DNA of 64,000 bases from Pseudomonas sp. Ga0074129 (GCA_001465025.1 LNDO01000079.1:1-64000), one strand, 5' to 3'. Positions 46,539 to 56,745 are shown, counted from the first letter of the stretch. Notes: generated by a model not told the origin, from the letters alone. Numbers and translations are program-made.

Positions 46539-49500
46539 TCAAGCGCTTTGCGCCAGGTCCATCAACTCGCGATTGGCCACAGCGTACATGGCGTAATCGG
46601 TGTTGGTGGCTGCACGCAGTTCACCCAGCATGATCTTCCAGCGATCCACTAGACGGCGGTGCTGATCCAGCCACACAGCGGCGCGCTCTTCGATATCCGC
46701 CGGGCCTTCGGCCATTTGCAGCACCGACACGGTGATGGCGCGCTGCTGCCAATCCAGGTCATCACGGAAGGCTTCACGGGCCAGCGCCTGCCAGTTGTTT
46801 TCCACTGGCAAGCTGGTGATTTGCTGCAGATACCACGACAACTCTAGCGAACCGCCAATGGCGAAGTACGCCGCTGCAACTCGATCCGGCTCCTGACCCG
46901 TGACGTCCGAGGCTTCGATAATCGGCAGCAGGGTATACAGGTGGCTGGTACCAGCCACCACACGCGCCAACTCTTCCGGCACACCGGCCTCGACGTAACC
47001 TTGGTAACGCGCCAGCCATTGTTCGCGGGCCGGGCCTTCAAGCAATTGGTCCAGGCGGCCGACCAGCGCTTCAATACGCGGCGCGAAATGCGCCACATCA
47101 CGAGCAGCGTCCAACTCATTGCGGCGGCTGCGCAGGAACCAACGCGTCGCGCGGCGACCCAGGCGCATCAGTTCATCCATCAACTGCAGTTGCAGCTCGG
47201 CAGGCACCTTGTAGTCCAGCGCTTCGATCTGCTGCCACCAGTGCGGCAGACGGAACAGATCCCGCACAATCACATAGGCACCGGCCACATTGGCCGCGCT
47301 CATGCCGGTGGACTCCTTCAAGCGTTGCACAAAGGTGATGCCCATGTGGTTGACCAGATCGTTGGCGATCTGCGTGCTGACGATTTCGCGCTTGAGGCGG
47401 TGACGACGCATCGGCTCACCGAACTTCTTCGCCAGCAACGGCGGGAAGGCGGTTTCCATCTCACGGGCCAGGTACTCGTCATCCGGGACCAGGGATTTGA
47501 GCAGCGACTCCTTGAGATCGATTTTGCTGTACGAAATCAGCACAGCAAGCTCCGGCCGAGTCAGGCCCTGGCCATTGGCCGCGCGCTCATTGAGTTCGTC
47601 GTCGGTGGGCAGGAACTCCAGAGCACGGTCCAGCTTACCGGCCGCCTCCAGGGCATTCATCAAGCGCTTGTACTCACTGACCCGCTCGCGGGCGCGGCGC
47701 TCAGCCAGCGACAACGCCTGGGTCTGCTTGTAGTTGTTACCCAGCACCAGCCCGCCAACGGCGTCGGTCATTTCCACCAGCAACTTGTTGCGCTGCTTGC
47801 CGGTCATGTCTCCAGCACCGACGATTTCGCCGAGCAGGATCTTGATGTTTACCTCGTGGTCGGAGCAGTCCACGCCACCGGCATTGTCGATAAAGTCGGT
47901 GTTGCTCTTGCCGCCACTGAGGCCGTACTCAACGCGACCCAGCTGGGTCATGCCCAAGTTACCGCCCTCACCCACTACTTTGGCGCGCAGTTCGCAGCCA
48001 TCCACCCGCAGCAGGTCGTTGGCCTTATCGCCCACATCGGCGTGGCTTTCCTTGCTGGATTTGACGTAGGTGCCGATACCACCGTTCCACAGCAAATCAA
48101 CTGGTGCTTTGAGCAAGGCGTTGAGCAGTTCGGTCGGTGCCAGCTTGTCGGCGCTGATGTCAAAACGTTCTTTCATCTGCGCGCTGATGGCGATGCTCTT
48201 GGCGCTACGCAGGAAAATCCCACCGCCTTCGGAGATCAGCTTGGCGTCGTAATCGGCCCAACTGGAGCGCGGCAGATCGAACAGACGCTGACGCTCAACA
48301 AAGCTCTTGGCCGCATCCGGGTTGGGGTCGATAAAGATGTGCATGTGGTTGAAGGCCGCGACCAGTTGCAGGCTCTCCGACAACAGCAGGCCGTTACCGA
48401 ATACGTCACCGGCCATGTCACCAATGCCAATCACCGTGACGTTGTCTTTTTGCACATCAATGCCGCATTCGCGGAAGTGACGCTGCACCGAGACCCAGCC
48501 GCCTTTGGCGGTAATGCCCATGCCTTTGTGGTCATAACCGGCCGAACCGCCCGAGGCGAACGCATCGTCCAGCCAGAAACCGTATTCGGCGGCAATACCG
48601 TTGGCGATGTCAGAGAAGGTCGCGGTGCCTTTGTCAGCCGCCACCACCAGATACGGATCATCGGCATCGTGACGCACGACGCTCTGCGGCGGCACCACAG
48701 CACCGTCTTTTAAGTTGTCGGTGATATCCAGCAAACCGCTGATAAAAATGCGGTAGCAGGCAATACCCTCGGCCAGCACGTCATCACGCGAGCCGCCGAG
48801 CGGCAGACGCCGCGGGATAAAGCCGCCCTTGGCGCCCATAGGCACGATTACCGCGTTCTTCACCTGCTGCGCCTTGACCAGGCCCAGCACTTCGGTGCGG
48901 AAGTCTTCCTCGCGGTCAGACCAGCGCAGACCACCACGCGCCACATCGCCAAAGCGCAGGTGCACGCCTTCAACGCGCGGCGAGTAGACGAAGATTTCAA
49001 ACTTCGGCGTGGGCCGTGGAATATCCGGAATCGCCCGAGGGTTGAGCTTGAAGCTGAAGTAGCTCTTCGGCGCTCCGCTGGCATCGTTCTGGTAGAAGTT
49101 GGTGCGCAGGGTGGCTTTGATCAGGTCCAGGTAGCGACGCAGGATGCGGTCTTCGTTGAGCACCGCCACGTTATCCAGCGCAGCGAGAATCGCCTGCTCA
49201 AGCTTCTGCTGCTTGGCGTCCAGATCATCCGCGCTGAGCTTGCGAGCCAGGTAGAAGCGGGTTTTGAACAGACGCACCAGCTCTTTGGCGATGTCAGCGT
49301 GGTTGACCAGGGTGCTGGCGATGTAGCTCAGGTCAAAACCCAGGCGAATTTGCTTGAGGTAACGGGCGTAAGCACGCAGCAACGCCACATCGCGCCACGG
49401 CATGGCCGCCATCAACACCAAACGGTTAAAGGCATCGTTCTCTGCCGCACCACCGACGATGCTGACGAAAGCACCCTGCAAGGTGTCGTTGAGTTGCTGG

Positions 49501-51395
49501 ATGTCCACATCCAGGCCTTCGGCATAGGTGAAGGCGAAGTCATGAATCCAGAACTCACGGCCATCGGCGCGGCGCAGTTTGTAAGGGAACTCGCCAAGGA
49601 CGCGCAGGCCGAGGTTTTCCAGAATCGGCAGCACATCCGACAGCGGCAGCGGCGTGTCAGCGTGGTAGAGCTTGCAATGCAACTGCTGGCCCGCCTGGGT
49701 CAGCGGCTGGTAGAAGCTCATCACCAACTGGCGTTCGTTATTCAGGCTAAGCAGGTGCTGCATGTCCACCACCGCCGAATGCGGGGCGAAACGCTCGCGG
49801 TAACCGGCCGGGAAGCCGCCGGGGAATTCGCTCAGCACTTCAGTGCCCTGGGCCTCGCCTAGGCTCTCGACCATCAGGCTGGTGTAGTCGTCTTTCCACG
49901 AACGGCAGGCCTGGATGACCTCCTTCTCCAGACGCAGCGGATCAAGCTGCACGCGCTTGGCCGGGTCAACCTTGAGAATGAACTGCACCCGCGCCAATAC
50001 CGACTCGGAGAAGAACGTCCAGAACTCACAATCAGTGGCCTGCAGACGCTCCATCAGCACCTGCTGGATCTTCATACGGGTTTCGGTGGAATACACATCG
50101 CGCGGCACATAGGCCAGGCAGTAGCAGAAACGTCCATAGGGGTCACGGCGCAGGAACACGCGGATTTTGTTGCGTTCTTGGATCTGCACGATGGCCAGGG
50201 TGGTGTTAAACAGCTCATCCACCGGGGTCTGGAACAAGTCGTCGCGCGGCAACACTTCCAGAACTTGCGACAGTTCTTTGCCCAAGTGCGCACTGCTCTC
50301 AAAGCCAGAGCGCTGCTTGATCACCGCCACCTTGCGGCGGATAAACGGAATGTTCCACACGCTCTCGGCGTACACCGCCGAGGTGTACAGGCCCATAAAG
50401 CGGCATTCCTTAATGACTCGGCCCTTGGCGTCCAGTTCGCGGATCGACACCAAGTCTGGGTAGGCCGGACGGTGCACGCGGCTCGGCACTGCGGCCTTGG
50501 CAAAGGACAACAACTGCGGCTCACGCAGGTAGGCCACTGCTTCTGGCTCGATGTGCAAGTCATCCGCCTTGAGCCCGCTGCGCAGGCGCTTGGACAGGCC
50601 CAGCAGGGACTTCTCGTCATAAACCATGCTGCCGCCTGTGGCGCTGTCAGCAACAGTGAACTCTTCATAACCGAGGAAGGTGAAGTGGTCGTCGAGCAAC
50701 CATTCCATGAATACTTTGATTTCGTCCAACTCAGCGCCGTCAACCTGAATGCCAGCTTGGCTTGGTTTGACGTTGCCCAGCCAGGTCAGCAGTTCCTTGG
50801 CTTTGGCTTTCATCGGCTGGAAGTCCGCCACGCTCAAGCGCACGTCGCTGAAGACTTCGAGCAGGGCTTTTTGCAGTACCTTCAATTCACCGGCATTCGA
50901 GCAGCGGTCAATTTCCAGGAACATCAACGCTTCCTGCTGTACATCCTTGCCGTGCGCGCCTTTAGGCAGGACTTCCTGCAGCTCGCCAGATTTTTTGCGG
51001 CGCACGCTGAACACGCTGTTTTGCAAGGTATGAATGCTATAACCACGGCGGTTCAGCTCCATACGCACCGAGTCGACCAGAAACGGAATGTCGCTGTGCA
51101 GAATTTCCACGGCGGTGTGGGTGGACTGCCAGCCGTGTTTTTCGTAATCGGGGTTGAACACACGAACTTCAGGCTGGCTTGGCTTGAAATGCTCAAGCAA
51201 CCGCCACGAGGACAGGGTGCACCCGACCAGATCGGATAGCCGACGCTGGGTCAGCTCTTCGAGCGCGATGATGCCGAAGAATTGCTCGGCGAACAGGGCT
51301 ACTTGTGGCAGAGCCTGTTCGCTGACGTGCTGCGCCAGGGCCGTTTGCAGGTGATGCTGAAAATCGGCTTTGCTGGCCGCCGTAAAGAACGCCAT
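46539..51395 (-). CDS. gdhB: NAD-specific glutamate dehydrogenase (large, 180 kDa class)
   Basis: GdhB oxidatively deaminates glutamate to 2-oxoglutarate and ammonia with NAD+, supporting growth on arginine and glutamate. The product has 1,618 residues, the size of the bacterial 180 kDa class. ACT-like regulatory domains precede a central catalytic part with RGGLRWSDREEDFRTEVLGL and the PMGAKGGF lysine, then a long C-terminal helical domain. No frameshift or internal stop occurs in nearly 4.9 kb. It is divergent from the MoxR/Bat operon, with a 183-base gap. A GC-rich hairpin at 46507-46527 follows the stop but lacks a T run. Confidence 0.95.
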   Translation of the reverse strand: MAFFTAASKADFQHHLQTALAQHVSEQALPQVALFAEQFFGIIALEELTQRRLSDLVGCTLSSWRLLEHFKPSQPEVRVFNPDYEKHGWQSTHTAVEILHSDIPFLVDSVRMELNRRGYSIHTLQNSVFSVRRKKSGELQEVLPKGAHGKDVQQEALMFLEIDRCSNAGELKVLQKALLEVFSDVRLSVADFQPMKAKAKELLTWLGNVKPSQAGIQVDGAELDEIKVFMEWLLDDHFTFLGYEEFTVADSATGGSMVYDEKSLLGLSKRLRSGLKADDLHIEPEAVAYLREPQLLSFAKAAVPSRVHRPAYPDLVSIRELDAKGRVIKECRFMGLYTSAVYAESVWNIPFIRRKVAVIKQRSGFESSAHLGKELSQVLEVLPRDDLFQTPVDELFNTTLAIVQIQERNKIRVFLRRDPYGRFCYCLAYVPRDVYSTETRMKIQQVLMERLQATDCEFWTFFSESVLARVQFILKVDPAKRVQLDPLRLEKEVIQACRSWKDDYTSLMVESLGEAQGTEVLSEFPGGFPAGYRERFAPHSAVVDMQHLLSLNNERQLVMSFYQPLTQAGQQLHCKLYHADTPLPLSDVLPILENLGLRVLGEFPYKLRRADGREFWIHDFAFTYAEGLDVDIQQLNDTLQGAFVSIVGGAAENDAFNRLVLMAAMPWRDVALLRAYARYLKQIRLGFDLSYIASTLVNHADIAKELVRLFKTRFYLARKLSADDLDAKQQKLEQAILAALDNVAVLNEDRILRRYLDLIKATLRTNFYQNDASGAPKSYFSFKLNPRAIPDIPRPTPKFEIFVYSPRVEGVHLRFGDVARGGLRWSDREEDFRTEVLGLVKAQQVKNAVIVPMGAKGGFIPRRLPLGGSRDDVLAEGIACYRIFISGLLDITDNLKDGAVVPPQSVVRHDADDPYLVVAADKGTATFSDIANGIAAEYGFWLDDAFASGGSAGYDHKGMGITAKGGWVSVQRHFRECGIDVQKDNVTVIGIGDMAGDVFGNGLLLSESLQLVAAFNHMHIFIDPNPDAAKSFVERQRLFDLPRSSWADYDAKLISEGGGIFLRSAKSIAISAQMKERFDISADKLAPTELLNALLKAPVDLLWNGGIGTYVKSSKESHADVGDKANDLLRVDGCELRAKVVGEGGNLGMTQLGRVEYGLSGGKSNTDFIDNAGGVDCSDHEVNIKILLGEIVGAGDMTGKQRNKLLVEMTDAVGGLVLGNNYKQTQALSLAERRARERVSEYKRLMNALEAAGKLDRALEFLPTDDELNERAANGQGLTRPELAVLISYSKIDLKESLLKSLVPDDEYLAREMETAFPPLLAKKFGEPMRRHRLKREIVSTQIANDLVNHMGITFVQRLKESTGMSAANVAGAYVIVRDLFRLPHWWQQIEALDYKVPAELQLQLMDELMRLGRRATRWFLRSRRNELDAARDVAHFAPRIEALVGRLDQLLEGPAREQWLARYQGYVEAGVPEELARVVAGTSHLYTLLPIIEASDVTGQEPDRVAAAYFAIGGSLELSWYLQQITSLPVENNWQALAREAFRDDLDWQQRAITVSVLQMAEGPADIEERAAVWLDQHRRLVDRWKIMLGELRAATNTDYAMYAVANRELMDLAQSA

Positions 51396-51578
51396 GGGTG
51401 TACTCCGTTTGGCTTGTTATTCGTCTGGTGACTCGATTGGCCGTTGCGAGTAATGACCGTCGCCACAACCTTGTTGTTCAACGTTAGTCTAGGAGGCCGC
51501 GATTGCATTAAAGTGGCCGCCACATAACTCTGGCGAAATCCAAGACTCGCCGGTCACATTTATCGAGTGAGCTTAACG

Positions 51579-52538
51579 ATGGAACACCGTGAAGCGCTTG
51601 TCGCGCTGCGACATTTTCTTTCAAGTCAGATCCTCGGCCAGGAAAAACTCATCGAAAGGCTGCTGATTGCCTTGCTCGCCGATGGCCACATGCTGGTTGA
51701 GGGCGCGCCTGGCCTGGCCAAAACCAAGGCTATTAAAGAGTTGGCCGAAGGCATTGAAGCTGAGTTCCATCGCATCCAGTTCACCCCCGACTTGCTTCCG
51801 GCCGACATCACCGGCACCGAGATTTATCGCCCGGAGACCGGCAGCTTTGTCTTCCAGCAAGGGCCGATTTTCCACAACCTGGTGTTGGCCGATGAGATCA
51901 ACCGTGCACCGGCCAAGGTGCAGTCGGCATTGCTCGAAGCCATGGCTGAACGCCAGGTTTCCGTGGGCCGCACGACCTACAACCTGTCGCCGCTGTTTCT
52001 GGTGATGGCCACGCAGAACCCGATTGAGCAGGAAGGCACGTACCCGCTGCCTGAAGCGCAGCTCGATCGGTTCCTGATGCATGTGAAGATCGGTTTCCCC
52101 GACGCCAGTGTGGAACGCAAGATCCTCGCGCAAGCGCGCGGTGAAGCGCTCAACGGCGAAACCAAGCCCGAGCAACTGGTCAGCCAGCAGGCGATATTTG
52201 CCGCACGCCAGGAAATTCTCGGCCTGTACATGGCCGATGCCGTAGAAGAATATTTGGTGCAACTGGTGATGGCCTCGCGCACCCCGGCCAAGTTCGACGC
52301 GGAATTGGCTGAGTGGATTGCCTACGGTGCCAGCCCGCGCGGCTCGATTGCCTTGGACCGCTGTTCGCGCGCCCACGCGTGGTTGGCCGGACGCGATTTC
52401 GTCAGCCCGGAAGACATTCAGGCAGTGCTGTTCGACGTGCTGCGCCACCGCATCATCTTGTCGTTTGAAGCCGAAGCCGCTGGGATCGATCAGGACCGTG
52501 TGATACAGCGCATTCTCGACGTCGTGGCGGTCGCCTAA
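51579..52538 (+). CDS. MoxR-family AAA+ ATPase
   Basis: A 319-residue AAA+ ATPase. Walker A EGAPGLAKTK is at 41-50, Walker B LADEINRAP near 105, and ATQNPIEQEGTYPLPEAQLD is the MoxR hallmark with sensor residues. MoxR ATPases act as chaperones that remodel or insert metal into VWA-domain proteins. The ATG at 51579 gives the usual MEHREALVAL N-terminus; a GTG 12 bases earlier is possible. It is the first gene of a six-gene run, followed 5 bases later by the DUF58 gene. Confidence 0.92.
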   Translation: MEHREALVALRHFLSSQILGQEKLIERLLIALLADGHMLVEGAPGLAKTKAIKELAEGIEAEFHRIQFTPDLLPADITGTEIYRPETGSFVFQQGPIFHNLVLADEINRAPAKVQSALLEAMAERQVSVGRTTYNLSPLFLVMATQNPIEQEGTYPLPEAQLDRFLMHVKIGFPDASVERKILAQARGEALNGETKPEQLVSQQAIFAARQEILGLYMADAVEEYLVQLVMASRTPAKFDAELAEWIAYGASPRGSIALDRCSRAHAWLAGRDFVSPEDIQAVLFDVLRHRIILSFEAEAAGIDQDRVIQRILDVVAVA

Positions 52539-52543
52539 CCACC

Positions 52544-53485
52544 ATGCACGAGCAACCCACGCAACCCGGCATTCGCGTCAGCCTCGGTGAACTGATCGAG
52601 ATGCGCCACCGTGTGCGTGAGGTGCAGTTGTTTTCCACCCCGGCGCGGCGCAGCCCATTGATCGGCCTGCACCACTCCAAGCTGCGTGGGCGCGGCGTGG
52701 ACTTCGATCAGGTGCGCGTGTACCAACCCGGTGATGATGTTCGCACCATCGACTGGCGCGTCACCGCGCGCACTCAGGAGCCGCACACCAAGCTCTTCCA
52801 TGAAGAACGCGAGCGGCCGATCTACATCATGGTCGAGCAGAGCCAGCGGCTGTTTTTCGGCTCCGCGCTGATGTTCAAGTCGGTGCTCGCCGCCCAGGCT
52901 GCGAGCCTGATTGGCTGGGCCGCGCTGGGCCATAACGACCGGATCGGCGGCCTGGTGTTTGGCGATCTGGAACACCACGAAATCAAACCACGGCGTAGCA
53001 AACAGAGCCTGCTGCAGCTACTCAGCCGCCTGGCCCGCGCCAATCAGGCGCTGGGCAATCACAGCCAAAGCAGCCGCGACAGTTTCGGCCTGGCCCTGCG
53101 CCGCGCCCGTGAGGTGCTGCGCCCCGGCAGTCTGGTGGTGATTGTCTGTGATGAGCGCACCCTGAACGACAGCAGCGAACAGCAATTGCTGCTGCTCGCC
53201 CGGCATACCGACTTGCTGCTGTTGCCGCTGTCTGACCCGCTCGACCACGCCCTGCCCAATGCCGGACTTTTGCGTTTTACCGAACACGGCGCTCAGCTCG
53301 AACTCGACACCCAAGACGCCGAACTGCGCCAGGCCTACCGCAACCAGGCCGATGCACGCAAAGCGCGCTGGCAGCGTTTGGCGCAAAAACTCGGCGTGCC
53401 TTTACTGGCGCTCAGCACGCAAAGCGAGATGATCGAGCAACTGCGTGAACACCTGAACGCCCAGCGGCCGAGGAAGACCCTGTGA
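52544..53485 (+). CDS. DUF58-domain protein
   Basis: The 313-residue product has the DUF58 signature GRGVDFDQVRVYQPGDDVRT followed by DWRVTARTQEPHTKLF. It contains a VWA-like fold without the classical MIDAS motif and no transmembrane segment. DUF58 genes almost always accompany MoxR and VWA proteins, probably as an adaptor or client. It overlaps the next gene by 4 bases. Confidence 0.88.
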   Translation: MHEQPTQPGIRVSLGELIEMRHRVREVQLFSTPARRSPLIGLHHSKLRGRGVDFDQVRVYQPGDDVRTIDWRVTARTQEPHTKLFHEERERPIYIMVEQSQRLFFGSALMFKSVLAAQAASLIGWAALGHNDRIGGLVFGDLEHHEIKPRRSKQSLLQLLSRLARANQALGNHSQSSRDSFGLALRRAREVLRPGSLVVIVCDERTLNDSSEQQLLLLARHTDLLLLPLSDPLDHALPNAGLLRFTEHGAQLELDTQDAELRQAYRNQADARKARWQRLAQKLGVPLLALSTQSEMIEQLREHLNAQRPRKTL

Positions 53486-53976
53486 ACCCGCTGGAACAAC
53501 TCGAACCGCTGATCGCCCCACCCGCCATCAGTTGGTGGCCACCCGCGCCCGGCTGGTGGTTGCTGGCGTTGTTGCTGCCCGCATTGCTGTGGGCGGCGAT
53601 CAGGCTGTTCAACCGCTTGCGCCGCAACGCCACGAAACCGGTGACCGAAACACCGCTCGACCCATTGCGCCAGGCCGCGTTGAACGAGCTGGAACAGTTG
53701 CGTAAACCCTACGATGGCGTCGATGCCGGCCCCTGGCTGCAGCAGCTCAATGCCATTCTCAAACGCCTGTGCCGCGAACGTTATCCGCAGAGCCACAGTC
53801 ACACCTTGAGCAGTCGCGCCTGGCTGGCCTTTCTTGACAGCCGCTGCCCTGCTGCCGGTCTTACCCGCTGGATGATTCTGGTCGAAGGTGCGTATCGACC
53901 ACGTTGCAGCCTGGATGACAAAGCCATTGCCGGCCTGCATCAAGCGGTATCGATCTGGATTCGCAAACATGTTTGA
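53482..53976 (+). CDS. DUF4381-type single-pass membrane protein
   Basis: The product has 164 residues: a proline-rich N-terminus (IAPPAISWWPPAPGW), one membrane helix (WLLALLLPALLWAAIRLF) and a helical cytoplasmic domain with the conserved WLQQLNAILKRLCRERYP segment. This is DUF4381, a regular member of Bat-type operons of Pseudomonas. It overlaps the DUF58 gene by 4 bases and the VWA gene by 8 bases. It may anchor the ATPase complex at the inner membrane; that is inference. Confidence 0.85.
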   Translation: MNPLEQLEPLIAPPAISWWPPAPGWWLLALLLPALLWAAIRLFNRLRRNATKPVTETPLDPLRQAALNELEQLRKPYDGVDAGPWLQQLNAILKRLCRERYPQSHSHTLSSRAWLAFLDSRCPAAGLTRWMILVEGAYRPRCSLDDKAIAGLHQAVSIWIRKHV

Positions 53977-54997
53977 GTTTACCTGGGCTTGGGTCTTTCT
54001 CCTCGCGCCACTGCCTTGGTTGGTGCGTGCTTTGCTGCCGCCAGCCGACAGCGGCGAGGCGGCGCTGAAAGTCAGCTTTATCAGCGAGCTTGAAGGCTTG
54101 AGTGGCCGCCGCGCGCGGGTGCGCCTGCCAGCGCTGCGCCAACAACTGCCGTTTCTGCTGGTCTGGGCGTTGTTGCTGCTCGCCTGCGCACGGCCGCAGT
54201 GGTTGGGCGAGCCTTTGCCAATGCCAGCCAGTGGGCGCGACCTGCTACTGGCCATAGACGTGTCCGGCTCGATGGATTACGCCGACATGCGCTGGGATGA
54301 TCAGGAGATCAGCCGCCTGGGCTTGGTCAAACATCTGATGGGCGATTTTATCGACGGTCGTCAAGGCGATCGGGTGGGTTTGATCCTGTTCGGCAGCCGC
54401 GCCTACCTGCAATCGCCCCTGACCTTTGACCGGCAAACGGTGCACACCTGGCTGGATGAAGCGCAGATCAATATCGCCGGCCCGCAAACCGCCATTGGTG
54501 ACGCCATTGGCTTGGCGGTCAAACGTTTGCGCGAGCGTCCCGCCGAAAGCCGCGTGCTGGTGTTGGTTACCGACGGGGCCAACAACGGCGGCGAAATCGA
54601 TCCCCTCACAGCAGCGCGATTGGCCGCCAAAGAGCAGGTTGTGATTTACACCATCGGCGTGGGTGCCGACCCCGAAGAGCGCGGCGTATTCGGTCTGCTG
54701 GGCTTCAGCCCCGACATTGACCTGGACGAACCCACCCTCACCGCCATTGCCGACGCCACCGGCGGCGATTACTTCCGTGCACGCAACAGTGAAGAGCTGC
54801 TGGCCATCGAAAGCACCCTCGACCGCCTGCAACCGGTGGCGCAAAAGCCCACCTTGGCGCGCGCAACACAGGTGCTGTATCCCTGGCCATTGAGCCTGGC
54901 GCTGCTACTGAGCGTGCTGATGGCCAGCCAACGCTTGTGGCCTCAGCAGGTGCAACGCTGGCGTCATCGGCTGACACGCTTAAGGGGCCAGGCATGA
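53969..54997 (+). CDS. VWA-domain membrane protein, BatA-like
   Basis: The 342-residue protein has two N-terminal membrane helices, then a von Willebrand factor A domain with the intact MIDAS DVSGS at 97-101 and later TDGANNGGEID. A last membrane helix lies near the C-terminus (LSLALLLSVLMASQ). It should bind a divalent metal and a protein ligand on the periplasmic or cytoplasmic face. The ATG at 53969 is inside the end of the preceding gene (8-base overlap) and the stop overlaps the next start (4 bases). Confidence 0.9.
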   Translation: MFEFTWAWVFLLAPLPWLVRALLPPADSGEAALKVSFISELEGLSGRRARVRLPALRQQLPFLLVWALLLLACARPQWLGEPLPMPASGRDLLLAIDVSGSMDYADMRWDDQEISRLGLVKHLMGDFIDGRQGDRVGLILFGSRAYLQSPLTFDRQTVHTWLDEAQINIAGPQTAIGDAIGLAVKRLRERPAESRVLVLVTDGANNGGEIDPLTAARLAAKEQVVIYTIGVGADPEERGVFGLLGFSPDIDLDEPTLTAIADATGGDYFRARNSEELLAIESTLDRLQPVAQKPTLARATQVLYPWPLSLALLLSVLMASQRLWPQQVQRWRHRLTRLRGQA

Positions 54998-56745
54998 TCG
55001 AATTGAGCAGCCTCTGGCCTCACTGGCAGCGCCCTTTCTGGCTTCTGCTGCTGCCGCTGCTCGGGCTGTTGCTCTGGCGGCTCTGGCACCTGGAAAAACG
55101 CAGCGGTCGCTGGCAAGCCTTGCTGCCGGCGGCCTTCCACGCCGCCCTGCTGACCCGCACGGATGGCCGCAGCAGCCGTCTGCCTTGGGTGGCGCTGGGT
55201 CTTGCCTGGCTGCTGGCCGTGCTGGCCTTGCTGGGCCCAAGCTGGCAGCGCATCGAACAACCCAGTGCCAAACCGGCTGATCCGCTGGTGGTGCTGCTGG
55301 AACTGACCCCGGAAATGCTCGCCAGCGACGCATCGCCCAATCGCCTGGCACAGGCCAAGCGCAAACTGCTGGATTTGCTCGAAGCCCGTCAGGATGCGCA
55401 AACCGCCATCGTCGTTTACGCCGGCAGTGCACACACCCTAGTGCCGCTGTCCGACGACCTGAGCACCAGCCGCAACCTGCTTGATGCGATCAGTCCGGCG
55501 ATCATGCCCGAGCCCGGTAAGCGTGCCGACTTGGCCGTCATCAGTGCTTTGCAATTGCTCGACCAGGCCGGCCAGGGCGAAGGCCGTTTACTGCTGCTGA
55601 CCAGCCGCCTGGACTCAGCCCAGCACCAAGCCATTGGCCAAGCCCTTAAACGGCGCAACGAGCGCCTACATATTCTAGGTGTCGGCAGCAGCCAAGGCGC
55701 GCCGATCATTCAGGACGACGGCTCGTTCCTCAAGGATGCACAAGGCGCCATTACGCTGCCGCGCCTGGACAGCAGTGGACTGGCGCAATTAGCCCATGAG
55801 CTGGGCGGTCGTTATCAAACACTCACCCTGGACGATCAAGACCTGCGCAACCTCGGCCTGTTGGACGCACCACAACACGTACGCCGCGATGGTGAGATGA
55901 CCCAACTACAGGCCTGGGCTGATCAAAGCCACTGGCTGCTCCTGCCACTGTTGTTACTTGCCGCTTGCGCGGCGCGACGCGGCTGGCTGCTGTGCCTGCC
56001 CCTGCTACTGCTGCTCACGCCGCAAAGCAGTTATGCCTTCAGCTTTGAAGACCTTTGGCTGCGCGCCGATCAGCAAGGCCAGCGCCTGCTCGACGCCGAA
56101 CAACCCGCAGAAGCCGCAAAACGCTTCCAAGACCCACGCTGGCAAGGCCAGGCGCTCTACCAAGCCGGCGATTACGCGGCAGCAGCCGAGCGCTTTGCCA
56201 CGGGTGATAGCGCCAGCGACCATTACAACCGTGGTAATGCCTTAGCAAATAGCAATGAACTGGAAGCGGCGCTCGACGCCTATGAGCAGGCATTAGAACG
56301 CCAGCCCGACCTGACTCAGGCCAGCAAAAACAAAGCCTTGGTCGAAGAACTGCTGCGCCGAAAAGAGCAGGAGCAGGAAAAAACCGACGATAACGCCGAG
56401 CCAGAGGCCGAGCAGAAGCCAACCGAGGCCCCCGCACAGAGCGGCCAGGCGCAAACGGATTCACCACCTCAAACCCAGACAACAGCCCCTAAAGACGCCG
56501 CCCCGAACAACGAACCACCAACCCCGCCACCGCCCAGCAGCCGCGAAACGCCGGAGGCAGCGCCCAGCGACGGCAAACCGGCGCAACCTGAGCCTGGCCC
56601 AGCGCAGGACGCCAGCGCAGAGCCCGCACTGGATGACGAACAGCGCCAGGCGCTGGAACAATGGCTGCGGCAGATCCCTGATGATCCGGGCGAACTGCTG
56701 CGCCGCAAATTCAGGCTGGAACAACAACAGCGCCAGGAACAATGA
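54994..56745 (+). CDS. VWA-TPR membrane protein, BatB/BatC-like, degenerate MIDAS
   Basis: The product has 583 residues: membrane helices near 12-30 and 64-82, a VWA-like domain around 95-300, another membrane helix pair near 310-345, then a TPR-like segment (YNRGNALANSNELEAALDAY) and a long Glu/Gln/Pro-rich, probably disordered tail ending in a conserved LEQWLRQIPDDPGELLRRKF block. The expected DxSxS metal motif is replaced by ELTPE (103-107), so classical MIDAS metal binding is doubtful. It looks like a BatB-BatC fusion. It overlaps its neighbours by 4 bases on each side. Confidence 0.88.
   Translation: MIELSSLWPHWQRPFWLLLLPLLGLLLWRLWHLEKRSGRWQALLPAAFHAALLTRTDGRSSRLPWVALGLAWLLAVLALLGPSWQRIEQPSAKPADPLVVLLELTPEMLASDASPNRLAQAKRKLLDLLEARQDAQTAIVVYAGSAHTLVPLSDDLSTSRNLLDAISPAIMPEPGKRADLAVISALQLLDQAGQGEGRLLLLTSRLDSAQHQAIGQALKRRNERLHILGVGSSQGAPIIQDDGSFLKDAQGAITLPRLDSSGLAQLAHELGGRYQTLTLDDQDLRNLGLLDAPQHVRRDGEMTQLQAWADQSHWLLLPLLLLAACAARRGWLLCLPLLLLLTPQSSYAFSFEDLWLRADQQGQRLLDAEQPAEAAKRFQDPRWQGQALYQAGDYAAAAERFATGDSASDHYNRGNALANSNELEAALDAYEQALERQPDLTQASKNKALVEELLRRKEQEQEKTDDNAEPEAEQKPTEAPAQSGQAQTDSPPQTQTTAPKDAAPNNEPPTPPPPSSRETPEAAPSDGKPAQPEPGPAQDASAEPALDDEQRQALEQWLRQIPDDPGELLRRKFRLEQQQRQEQ

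Noticed and set aside
46941-48713. Long open frame (590 codons) on the plus strand opposite gdhB
   Set aside because: It is a codon-bias shadow of gdhB: low-complexity, His/Gln-rich product with no family features and no ribosome site, while gdhB is continuous and conserved.
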